A stretch of DNA of 39,961 nucleotides, taken from NCBI GenBank assembly GCA_024220525.1, contig JAMYWO010000076.1, positions 1-39,961 of the forward strand. The letters run 5' to 3'. This DNA is from Cochliopodium minus (Eukaryota > Discosea > Himatismenida > Cochliopodiidae). Below, piece after piece: positions 1 through 10,066 of this stretch (the first letter of the stretch is position 1; every line of letters begins with the position of its first letter). The notes beneath the pieces were generated by a model. It searched no databases. It saw only the letters and a program-made list of their open reading frames with translations, and was not told the DNA's origin. The position numbers and the translations under genes were made by a program.

Positions 1-74
1 TTTTTATTTTTTATTTTTTATTTTTTATTTTTTATTTTTTATTTTTTATTTTTTATTTTTTATTTTTTATTTTT
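1..74. repeat. TTTTTTA heptamer microsatellite
   Basis: Ten perfect units of the 7-base word TTTTTTA (each A exactly 7 bases after the last, at 6, 13 ... 69). It starts at the first base, so the array probably continues outside the window. It abuts the stop codon of the neighbouring minus-strand gene, so it lies in that gene's 3' flank. Confidence 0.9.
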
Positions 75-75
75 C

Positions 76-1859
76 TTATTTATAAAATTTTTTTTTACCA
101 AGTGGATCTCCTCCAAATTCTTGAATTACAGAGTCTACCTCACCAGTATCCCTCAATACTTTTTCAAAGAAAAGAAGATCCGTGGCTGGAATGTTCCTTC
201 TAAAAAGCCCTGATGCCGCGGAATTGTTGCTTTTTATTGCAATCAAAGACAAAGACATAATTTGTTCGGCCAAAACATCTTTGAGAACAAATTAAGTAAA
301 AAAAGAAAAAAAAATATTGAAAATGAAGATAAAATAAATAAAATTAAGTTAAAATGGAAATAAAATCAAATAAAAAACAAAAAATAAAAAAAAAAGATTT
401 GGATAAAAATCGAAATAAATAAAAAAATAATAAAAATAAAAAATATAAAAATAAAAAAATAAAAATAAAAAATAAAATAAAAAATAAAAATAGTAAAAAT
501 GAAAATAAAAATAATAAAAATGAAAATAAAAATATAAAAAATAAAAAATAAAAAACAATAATAAAAATGAAAATAAAATTTTAAAAAATAAAAAATAAAA
601 AGCAAATAATAAAAATGATAAAAAATAAAGAAAAGAATTTTATTACCAAGAATGTGTAGACGACTTAAATTAGGATGTTTTTCCATTTGATTATGCATCA
701 ACCAACGCAAAGAAAACTCTTTGGCCATGACAGACTTCAACACCGTCTCCTTCTTTTGTTGCACCACTTGTTTCAAATCGGTGACAGAGTCAGAAAACTT
801 TATTTGCCCCTTTTTGGAAGCCAAGTCTGTGCTCATGAAAAAAAGGGAGATGAAATCTTTTTTTTCCATCCCGTCTGTCTTCCCTTTCATTATTTCGTCC
901 AACACTTTTTCGCTGAAGGGAACTTTGAGCTCCTCATTCAAGTTTTTCATCAAAATTCTGTAACATACAACAATGAAAATGTTATAACAGTAAAAATTAT
1001 CGATAAAAGGATCAATAATAACATGTTTAATAAAAATGATCAGATTATAATTTTGATCTCTTAACAATTATATTATCTTTTGTTGAGATATCAAATTTGT
1101 ATCAGGATTCAATTATTGAATGATACGAGATGTTTTAATAAATGTTTTAAAATTTTGAATTATATGAAATTTCTTTGTTTCAAATTTTCTAGATTTGTTC
1201 AAATAAAAATAATGGATATAAAATGATGGTTTTCTGAATATAGTTATAAAAAATGCCTCACATGTATATTCACAGATAAATTTGATAAATCCATCATTAT
1301 TGTTATGATACTTGATTAATCATTAAAAATAATTATATTTTAAAAGAGGAAAATAAAATAACAAAATCCTTCAAGTATAATTTTTTTCTCTTCTAAAGAT
1401 CAATTAAGTTTTCAATATATTTGAAAATTACCTCAATTTTTCTTTGCTTATTTTCATCACACCCTTCATGTTTTCCGAATAACTCACCCAGATATCCTCC
1501 AATTTCTCCTTGTTGATCACTGAATTCAATCCCAATTTCAATTTCAACATCTCCTGCTCGAATATCGTCTCCAATTTTGGCGATCCAAAATTTATCTTCT
1601 TTATTCCTTTCTTATGAAGAGATATGAAGAATATCTTTTGAAATTCTAGCTTTGATATTTCTTTTGAGAATAATTCATCAATCATCTTACTATTCTCTTT
1701 TATTGATTGCTCTGGAATTCCCATAGCTTTAGCTAATGAAGATACAAATTTCATTCCTTTCTTCTTGTTGTCAATCGTTTGATTTTTCTTGCTGCAATTT
1801 TTATTCCATATCTCATCAAATAATTTGGATGATATGCTAGATGATTCTATATTACCCAT
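76..1859 (-). CDS. Unknown 313-aa protein, possible N-myristoylation, degenerate EF-hand-like helices
   Basis: Three exons: 1859-1432, 957-647, 278-76 (TAA). Junctions are GT..AG and phases close (313 aa). I do not recognise a named family. The N-terminus MGNIES has Gly2 and Ser6, which fits the N-myristoylation consensus, so membrane attachment is possible (inference). The body is helical, and blocks such as FDEIW, KMIDELFSKE and VLDEIMKGKTDGMEKKDF recur as helix-loop-helix-like segments resembling worn EF-hands of the calcineurin B/recoverin type, but no intact Asp-rich calcium loop is visible. Intron 1 (958-1431) is 474 bases, long for this window; intron 2 (279-646) is almost pure A/T. 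The start is the only ATG in the open frame after the upstream A/T-rich spacer. Confidence 0.75.
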
Positions 1860-2397
1860 TAAAAATTAGATAAATTTTAAAGTTTCTTTTCAGCTTTTTG
1901 ATCAAATTTTTTTTAATTTTGATGAAAATTAAATAAAAAACCCCCTATCTTTGTTATGTAAACTGGTTTATTTTTATTTTATAGATCCTTTTTATTATTT
2001 TCAAAAATCTTGGTTCCTTGCTTGGAACATTTGAACATAATAGTTGAAATTAATTATTTTTCGTTGAAAAATATAATATATATCAAAATTATTGTTTAGA
2101 AAAACAAACATTTTATCATAAAAAGAGATCTTGTATCACTCACATTAAGATTAAATTTGATTCAGTTGATTTTTGGCTTAATTGAATAGAATTAAAGTAC
2201 AAAGATAAAAATAAAAATAATAAAATATCAAATACACTAAATAAAATATTTTCCTCAAAAGGATATGTTATAATCAATAATGAATGATAAAGGAAGATCA
2301 GATTAAAGAAGATCTTCCAAAAAAAAAAAAATAATTGATCCAAATAATATAAAAAAAAAAAATAAAAAAAATAAACATTCAATCCAAAATATTCAAT
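1860..2397. other. Divergent A/T-rich intergenic spacer
   Basis: Spacer between two divergent genes. It contains homopolymer A and T runs and no open frame with coding character on either strand. Core promoters for the minus gene at 1859 and the plus gene at 2398 must lie here, but no motif can be singled out. Confidence 0.5.
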
Positions 2398-3492
2398 ATG
2401 AGTGTATTAACCAAAGAAGAGATATTAAAAGCAATAGAGAACAAGTAAAAAAAACATCATTCATTCCAAAATTTTTCCTAATACATCTCTTGAAAAAAAT
2501 TTCTCAATAAAATATAATATTCTACCCAATAAAAAAAACTTCCTCCTTACCAATTTAATACTCAAAAATTATTCCAAAAAAAATTAAAGAGAAATTGAAG
2601 TAACACCATTAGATGAAAAAGCAATTGGATGTGCAAGGTATAAATAAATCGATCAAAGAAAAATAAAGCAGGAAAATAAAATGCTAAAAAAAAATTCAAA
2701 AACAAACAAATTATAGCATTGATCTCACTCTCTCAAATGAATTTCGCTATTATAAACCGTAATAAAAAAAACATCTTATCTTTTTTAATTTTGGAATGGG
2801 ATTAAACAAAAAAAAAAATTTTTTTTTTTTAAAAGAAGCATCAATAACACTGTGAGAATTGAAGAAAGCACAGATTATAAAGATTTGACCGAAAAAGTTG
2901 TATTGAAAGAAGGAGAAACATATCTTTTGTTGCCAGGACAAGTAAATCGAAAATAAAAAAAAAAAATTTTATATTTCTTGATATATTCTCAGTACTATTA
3001 TTTTTATTCAATGAATAATCCCATCAACATCCTTTATATATTCATATAAACTTAGGCTGCTCTTGGAATCACTGTCGAAAATATCAAATTAAATTCTAAT
3101 ATTTGCGGTTTGTTGGAAGGAAGATCAAGATTCGCACGATTGGGTCTTTTTGTACATATCACCGCGGGATTTATGAATCCCGGTATCAATAGCAGGTATC
3201 CAAAATCACAAAATAATTTTTCTTCAAAATTTATCTAAAAAAATTAATAAAATTAATAAATTAATAAAAAATAAAAATAATAAAAATAATAAAAAATAAA
3301 AAAATAGAGTCAATAAAAATTAATAAACAAAAATTTAATACTCTTTACCTTTGTAGACAAGTTTTAGAAATTTATAATGCATCCAACAACGCTTTGGCTT
3401 TGGTTCCAGGTACTAAAGTTTGCCAATTTGTTTTTATGAGAACCATTGGTAATGGAAGTTATAACGGAAAGTTCCTCATCAACGACTTGTGA
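2398..3492 (+). CDS. dcd: dCTP deaminase (trimeric dUTPase-like fold)
   Basis: Six exons: 2398-2444, 2590-2637, 2717-2758, 2836-2941, 3056-3195, 3357-3492 (TGA); 172 aa. Deaminates dCTP to dUTP, feeding dTMP synthesis through dUTPase. The N-terminus (LTKEEILKAIENK, then TPLDEKAIGCASIDLTLSNE) matches the family opening. The active-site block at 103-118 is GRSRFARLGLFVHITA: Ser105, Arg109 and the H-x-T-A loop with Ala118 correspond to the Ser/Arg/Ala of bacterial dCTP deaminase, and Glu132 in VLEIYN is the catalytic Glu. The HxTA loop separates it from plain dUTPases. Length is near the shorter archaeal-type enzymes. Most eukaryotes use dCMP deaminase instead, so horizontal origin is plausible, although six exons mean it has been resident for a long time. 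Confidence 0.9.
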
Positions 3493-3756
3493 AAATAGAA
3501 AAATAAAAAAAATAAAAAAATTAATCCTTATCAAGAAAAAGGATCCAAAAAAAAATAAATTAAAATATTTATTATTTACTAGTGTTGATTTTTATTGTTT
3601 CATTTTTTTTTTTGATTGTTGAAATATCTAGATAAGAATTCAATATTTATTAAATATATTAAAATATTTTAATAAATTTAAATAAAATATATAAATTAAA
3701 AAATAAAATATTTAATCTCCCTCATAAATTAAACTTTAATTATCATTAATTTTTTT

Positions 3757-5101
3757 TCAATCTAATTTTTCTCCAAAAATTTGTTTTTTTGTATTGTACA
3801 ATCCATATCCTATTGGAATGATGGAAAGGGTGGTGACGACTGCAGGGATTTGGACGAAATTAGCCACAAACAAAATAGTGGCGACGAGATAGAAGATGAA
3901 TCCCTTCACGAGCGTGTTGAAGGCGTATTCCCTTTCTTCTTGGAGTGGGTACAATGTGAAGCTGATGGAGAAGAGAGAAAGCACAATAAGCAATATTCCA
4001 TTTGCAGCAGACAAAGTTGCCTGATAATTAAAAAAAATTCCAAAATAAAATTAAAAATTAAAAAATAAGATTAAAATTAAAAAAATAAGATTAAAACATA
4101 AATAATATTAAAAAATAATTTTTGATTTATAAAAATGTCTCTGGATATCTAGACACATTTTTAACACGCAATTAAATCAAACATCGATAGATTAGAGATA
4201 TAACCTCAAATACAATTATTTATTTAGTGTAAATTGGAATCGAATTAAAATGCAAATAACTTTTCGTTATGAAAATTTGATTTAATTGAATCTGAATAAA
4301 AAATTAATTGGAAAAAAATAATAATGTGGATGAAAAATGAAAATTGAATCAAATTTATTGTGAAAATAAAAGTAAGTATTTGAATTTTGTTTTTTTTTAA
4401 TTTTTTTCATTGAATAATTATTTTAATAAAAGTTAATTAATTTCTTAAATAATGGACTCCATTTTATTGACAAAGATATTTTTCACGGTTGTATTTTTAA
4501 TTTAATTTGCAAAATGGAAAATATGAAATTTATTTTTGATTGATGTCAATAATATTTCACTATAAGATATTTTGTTTATATGAAATAGATCTTTGACTTT
4601 TTGGATGATTTTGACTGTATTATTAATTTATTTTTATTTTATATATACCTGCATTTGTTTTTCATTATGCTCGTTATACGTCACAACCATGAAATATCCA
4701 ACAAAAAGGGAAGAGATAAATAAAATGAGGGTTGGAAATCCAAGCAATCTCAATGCCCATGGCTCTTTTTTGGCTTCATTGTTGAATACAATCGACATTA
4801 CGTAGAATAAATACCAAAACATCAACACTGATAGACTGTAGGTCAATACATGGCAGAGATGATGATCATCCCATGTATAATCTGGTATTTTTTCATATTC
4901 ATAGGCGATCATGTGGAAGGGAACTTCCAATAGAAAGATTATGCCCTGTATGATAGAGATGGAATATCCCAACAAAAGTAATTTGTTTATTCCTCTTTTT
5001 ATAACCTAATATTGAGATTAGATGAGGGATAAAATGATAATTAAGAAAGGAATTTCAATTGAGATTGAGAGGAAATGGATTACTGGTTTGTTATTTTGCA
5101 T
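3757..5101 (-). CDS. Six-pass membrane protein, unknown function
   Basis: Three exons: 5101-5084 (only six codons), 5005-4649, 4020-3757 (TAA); 212 aa, all junctions phase 0. About six hydrophobic helices are visible: roughly residues 13-35, 58-80, 92-113, 121-142, 153-176 and 177-198. Loops carry YEYEKIPDYTWDDHH and FNNEAKKEPWALR. The overall shape recalls small multi-pass proteins of the FRAG1/DRAM or TMEM type, but no diagnostic motif is seen and I do not assign a family. The first intron is needed because unspliced reading hits a stop after 27 codons. The second intron (4021-4648) is the longest in the window. Confidence 0.75.
4021..4648 (-). other. 628-base intron
   Basis: The longest intron in the window (most are 50-150 bases). 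It holds no conserved coding frame in either strand. It could host a small RNA, but I see no clear C/D or H/ACA box arrangement. Confidence 0.6.
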
Positions 5102-5340
5102 TTTTTTTTATTTTAAATTTTTTTTAATTTTGACAAAAGAAAATCATTAAAATAAAAAAAAAAAAAAATTTATTTTCAAAAAATCAAAAAACTATTTTAA
5201 TTTAAAATGAATAAAAAACAAAAAAATTTGGAAAAGAACAATAAAAACTTTTTAATTAAATCTTTGATTGTCCTCGTTTTTTTGAAAAAATAATTGGAAA
5301 CAATTAAGAACAATTTGAAAAATGATTTTAAATTATTTTC

Positions 5341-7593
5341 TTAACAATTGCAGTCACAACCACCACAACCACTACAACACTCACAACAAGCGCCACAACA
5401 ATCCCCGCAAGAACCACAACAATCACCACAACAATCGCCTCCGCCACAACAATCACCTCCTCCACAACAATCACCTCCTCCACAACAATCACCTGCACAA
5501 CAATCGCCTGCACAACAATCACCTGCACAACAATCGCCTGCGCAACAGTCATCTCCGCAGCATTCACAACATCCTGAAGATCCTCCTCCTCCCCCATCAG
5601 TCATTCCTGCTCCACAACAAGTGCAATCGCAGCATCCTTCACAACAACCGCCTGTTTGGGTTTTAAATTAAAAAATCAAATTTACAAAAACATAATTTAA
5701 AAACAAATTTCTAAAATAAAAATTTAAATTACAAAAAAATCAAATATAAAAAAAAATATCCAAAATAAAAAATACTTATAACAGTAAATAAATATTTTAA
5801 TTACAAATCTACAATTTAAATAATTCACATTTGAAAATAAAATTTAAAAATTAAGTTTAAAAGAATAAATCAAAATTAAATTTATCAAATTTATAATTAA
5901 AAAATCAAAATGAATGCTATATAATAAATTGTTTGTTAAATATTTGGGGGTTTTTTTTTTTCTTCATTTTTTACCAGCACTATTGTCGTGGACGATGTAA
6001 GTGTTATTATTTCTGCAACAGTCAGTATACCAACAGGTGTCTCTTTCCCAAGTGTAACTTCCTTTTTAAAATTTTTTTTGTTTTTATTTTTTTATTTAAT
6101 ATTTAATATTAATTTAAATTTTATTATTTAATATTTAATGTTTAATTTTTTTATTTTTTTAATTTTTTAAAAGTGTTTTTTTTTTTTATTATTATTTACC
6201 ATCATCGTCATCACTATCATTTTTATTGTCTTCGCCTCCTGCACTGTCATCATCATCACTGTCATCATCTTCTTCATCGTCCTCTCCGAGAATATACCTT
6301 TTTTAAAAACAAAAATAATGAAAAATTAAAAAAATAAAAATTAACAAAAATAAAATAAAAAATGAATAAATAAATAAAATAAATAATAAAATAAAAAATA
6401 CTGAAATAGTTTTTTTTTAAAAATAAAATTGAAATAAAATATAAAAAGTTTTTTTTTTTTTACCAATCATGCTTTTTGTTTTTCAACAAGCTGGACAAAT
6501 CTTCACAATGTTCAGCGTTAGATCCACTTTTAAAAATTAAATTTTAAAAATTGAATAAATTAATAATTGACATATTTAAAAATTTAATATGTTAGTTAAT
6601 TAAAAAAATAAAAAATTAATAAAATAAAAAAATAAAATAAAATAAAATTAAAAATAAAAATAAAAATAAAAGTAAAAATAAAAGTAAAAATAATTTTTAC
6701 TAATCGGAGAAACAACAGAAGAGACAGTACATTTTCCTGAAGTAGCAACAATAATAGCAAGGGAAGCAACATACGTTGGTGGATCTGGATGTGACGTCCA
6801 ACTTGACTCTTTTCTTGGTGTTTCCCTTCTTTGTTTTTCTTTCTATTTTGCTCATTTCAATGTGAACTACATCTTTCTTTTTGCAGCCTAATGCATAAAA
6901 AAAAAAAAAATGTTTCAGAGAATGAATTATAAATTAAAAAAAAAATCTTTATGATTTGATCAAAAATTAAATATCAATCAGATCAGAAAATCCTATTATC
7001 TATTAGATATTTTTTATTATTTTCAATTGAAAATAAATATCAAAAAAAAAATTTATTATCCTATTCTAAATACTTCCATCAATAGATAGATGGTTTGGAT
7101 AATTCAATATATATCAAAATATTCAAAATGTGAGTATATTTCATTAAAATGATAGAAAGATATTTCATGATTAATGTTTTTATTACAATTGGAGTAATGA
7201 TGCAATACTTTGGTATTCGCTTGCTGATATTTTTTTGGTGCAAATTTCCAACTCTTGCTATCCTTGACTGATTTTCTCAGTTCTTCTCTGACTATTCAAG
7301 ATATAAAAAAAAAAGGTTTCACATGTAAATTAATAGTCCAAATAGGTTCAAAGTGATGATTAATATTTTAAACGAAGAGTAAATTATTCTATAAATACCT
7401 TTCTTCTTGCTTTTTGTTTTGAAATAATACACTGCTTCAACCTCATGACATCTATCATTTTATTTTTATGTTAATAATCTCTTATCATAACGGATATAAT
7501 GAATTAAATATTAAATTGGAATTAGGATGATGTTAATGATTCCAATTCCAATTTAATATATTTTTACCCTGGATAAAGATCGCATTTATGCAT
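5341..7593 (-). CDS. Cysteine-rich protein with CC-[AG]GD repeats and acidic linker
   Basis: Eight exons, all phases closing: 7593-7568, 7451-7399, 7291-7187, 6887-6701, 6526-6464, 6297-6200, 6061-5975, 5651-5341 (TAA); 309 aa. The first 60 residues (MHKCDLYPGCHEVEAVYYF...) hold Cys and His pairs. A basic segment (KIERKTKKGNTKKR) and a CCFPCYYCCYF cluster follow, then an Asp-rich linker (about 145-177), then a tail in which 40 of 103 residues are Cys, mostly CCAGD and CCGGGD units. The tail looks suited to metal binding, palmitoylation or disulfide cross-linking; no family is recognised. The opposite strand reads as a Gln/Pro-rich frame, but splicing supports only the minus strand. The long intron between exons 3 and 4 (6888-7186) makes that join the least certain. 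Confidence 0.8.
7508..7559. repeat. Perfect 16-bp inverted repeat inside an intron
   Basis: Arms at 7508-7523 (ATATTAAATTGGAATT) and 7544-7559 are exact reverse complements around a 20-base loop. With a one-base bulge the stem extends by three pairs (GGA/TCC). It lies in the first intron of the Cys-rich gene, 8 bases from the donor at 7567. Confidence 0.85.
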
Positions 7594-7885
7594 TCTTCAA
7601 TTATTTCAATTTTCCCAATGCTTTCTTTTCTCCTTTTTTTTTATTTTATATCTTCTTCCAAAATCAATAATAATAAATTAAATTAAAAATTATTGAAGGG
7701 CAGAATTAGTTGATTTTCTTTTTTCTTCTTCTTTTTCATTTTTTGAGATTTTCTCTTGCATTTATTCTTATAATTATTGAAAATTTTGGTGCTAAAAGTA
7801 AATTATATATATTTTTATATTATTATTAAATTAAAAAAAAAAAAAGTATAAAATTTGACCTTTTTTTTAAAAAAAACTTTAATTT

Positions 7886-8946
7886 CTAATTATTTTCGTT
7901 ATTTTCATCGGTTGTTTCTTGTACAGGTTGTTGTTTTTTTTGAATCCCAACAGCATGAATAGGAAGAATGTCATCGCAATCCTTTCCAATTTTGAGTCTT
8001 TTTTGTATTTCAATGTTACGACTGATCAACTTGGTGAGTTTGAAAGATTGCCTAGAATTTAATCTCCAAATTATCTTAACTAATGTGATGTTGTAATCAA
8101 AGCAATCGACAAAAGCAGTAAGACAAGGTTCTATTGTTTAAAGTTAAAACTGGTTTTTAAATTATTGTAAGAAAATTACCTCCAAATTCTAACAAAAAAA
8201 AAAAAAAAATAATTAGTTAATAAATATTGAAGGAAATAAGATTTTTTTTTTAATTATTCGATGGATAGATTTCATTTTAGTTAAAGAATGATCTTATTTT
8301 TGATGATCAATGATTATTAAATGATTTATGATTATAGAGCCATTATGAACTTTAAAATTAATATATTTTGTTCGTCAAATGAGAAGGGGGGTTACCTTTA
8401 TTTTGAGATAATAGATTCAATTCGATCAATGTTGTGTTTTGTCTCAATCCATGTGCTATTGCTTCAGCCCCAGCAGATCCAATTTTGTTTTTTTGTAAAT
8501 CTATAGTTGTTAATGATTTATTTACAGATAAAGCTTCTCCCAACATCGAAGCATGAGTATCCTAAATCAAATCAGAGCGAATTCAAAAAAAAAAATTTCA
8601 AAAATTTTCTTTTTAATTTTACATCAAGATTATTTCCAACCAATACCAAATTCTTTATAGTTGTATTTGTTTTCAATCCTTCTGATATTCTCTTTTTTAT
8701 TCAAAATCAAATTAAAATTTTTTTTTCGCCCTCATTTCTGTTCTCTTTACCTTCATGTATTGATTTATGGTATTCGGAGCGAATATGTAACTATTTGTGA
8801 GATCAAATTCGACCAAATCGGATTGATTATTCTCCAAAAGTTCTATAAATTGGATCCAAATAACATTAAATAAACTAATTTAAAAGAGAGGACAATATTA
8901 TAGGTATACCAATCATTTTTGTAGGAGGAATGAAAGTTTCAGACAT
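7886..8946 (-). CDS. Tropomodulin-like leucine-rich repeat protein
   Basis: Six exons: 8946-8910, 8842-8751, 8691-8623, 8561-8396, 8188-8180 (9-base microexon), 8130-7886 (TAG); 205 aa. The centre has LRRs of the ribonuclease-inhibitor/tropomodulin class: KTNTTIKNLVLVGNNLDD, SVNKSLTTIDLQKNKIGSAG and RQNTTLIELNLLSQN. After the LRRs, NITLVKI and the basic helix LISRNIEIQKRLKIGKD line up in order with the C-terminal end of the tropomodulin LRR domain, which caps actin pointed ends. The N-terminal tropomyosin-binding region of animal tropomodulins is absent. The tail is Gln/Asn/Glu-rich. It probably binds actin or a partner through the LRR face (inference from family). Its start is 135 bases from the divergent bL27 gene. 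Confidence 0.85.
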
Positions 8947-9081
8947 TTTTTCAAAGCAATTTTTTTATTTATTTTTCAACAGATTTATTTTACCTCAATA
9001 ATTGAATAACCACATCCATTCTTCTATTATACTGATATTCATCTCGATCCTTGCATGTTCAAATAAAAATTATAAAAAAAA
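8947..9081. promoter_or_regulatory. Compact bidirectional promoter region
   Basis: Only 135 bases separate the start codons of the divergent LRR gene (-) and mitochondrial bL27 gene (+), so both promoters must share this interval or overlap the 5' UTRs. It is A/T-rich with T runs; no specific box can be named. Confidence 0.5.
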
Positions 9082-9844
9082 ATGTTCAAATCTTTCAATT
9101 TTTCTTTCTCAAAGACCAAAACAAATTCATTTGCAAATATCAAAATCAACAACATCACATCTCCGTTATTTTATAAACAAAATCAAAATTGGGGTATGAT
9201 CATTTTTTTTTCTCTTCCCAATCTGAATATCCTTTTTATAATGGATCCAATATAAGGATAAATATTGATAAATTAAAGTATTGTAATCTCATCACATATA
9301 CTAGTAAAAATATTGCATAAACCAGAAAAATATAAATCTTTTATCAAAGATGAACTATTTAAACAATAATCATTATTTGAATGATTAATGGCAATCTATT
9401 ATTATGCATAAAAATATTTCATTGATAATAATCTTTGACTAATTCTCGATATACTTTTATTACAAACAATATACAGAAATAGAATTGAATCCAATATCAA
9501 GAATAGAAAACAGATATGCAGCCAAAAAGGCTGTGGGTAGCACAAGAAATGGTAGAGACTCTAATCCAAAATATAGAGGAGTGAAAAAATTTGGAGGAGA
9601 ATTCGTAAAACCAGGATCTATTATCATGAGGCAAGTAGGGAATAAAATCCATCCAGGAGCTAATGTAGGACAAGGAAAAGATTTTACACTGTATTCTCTT
9701 GTATATGGACATGTAAAATTCACTGATGGAAAAGCAAGAAAGAATAGAAAGTATGTGCATGTAGATTTGTTGCCATATAATCAAGAATTGTTGCATGCAC
9801 TTAATCCTCATTACAATTTTATCCCAGATAGAAATAATTTTTAA
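9082..9844 (+). CDS. mrpl27: Mitochondrial large-subunit ribosomal protein bL27m
   Basis: Two exons: 9082-9193 and 9483-9844 (TAA); 157 aa. Residues 1-37 ([17 protein letters not shown]...) are rich in Lys/Ser/Asn and lack acidic residues, a typical mitochondrial presequence. Exon 2 is a full bL27 domain: [20 protein letters not shown], then [32 protein letters not shown] and GHVKFTDG. bL27 sits near the peptidyl-transferase centre of the 55S-type ribosome. The single intron (9194-9482) falls between targeting peptide and mature domain. The C-terminal extension past the core (about 40 residues) is normal for mitochondrial versions. Its presence shows that the organism keeps a translating mitochondrion. 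Confidence 0.93.
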
Positions 9845-10066
9845 TTTATAACTCTCAAATAAACAAAAACATTGTCAAATGAATTGGAATTTATTAAACA
9901 AACAAAATTACAAATAATATATTGTGGAATGACTAGATAATTTTATATCTTTTTCCCGCATTTTTTAATTTTTATTTATAATTTTGGATTTTCTTTCTGA
10001 TTTAAACATTTTTTTTTATAAATTTAATTTCTTTTTATTTAAATCATTTTTTTTTCTTTATCTAGT

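Noticed and set aside
349-640. Phe/Tyr/Ile-rich frames in the A-rich intron
   Set aside because: Pure low-complexity translation of TTT/TTA runs inside a well-supported intron.
3781-4068. Plus-strand frame opposite the six-TM gene
   Set aside because: The minus strand has splice-consistent hydrophobic helices; the plus frame is their complement.
5348-5671. Plus-strand Gln/Pro/Ser-rich frame (PQQSP repeats)
   Set aside because: The minus strand of the same DNA joins seven further exons with correct phase and splice sites. The plus frame has no upstream exon and is the mirror of the CC-GD repeats.
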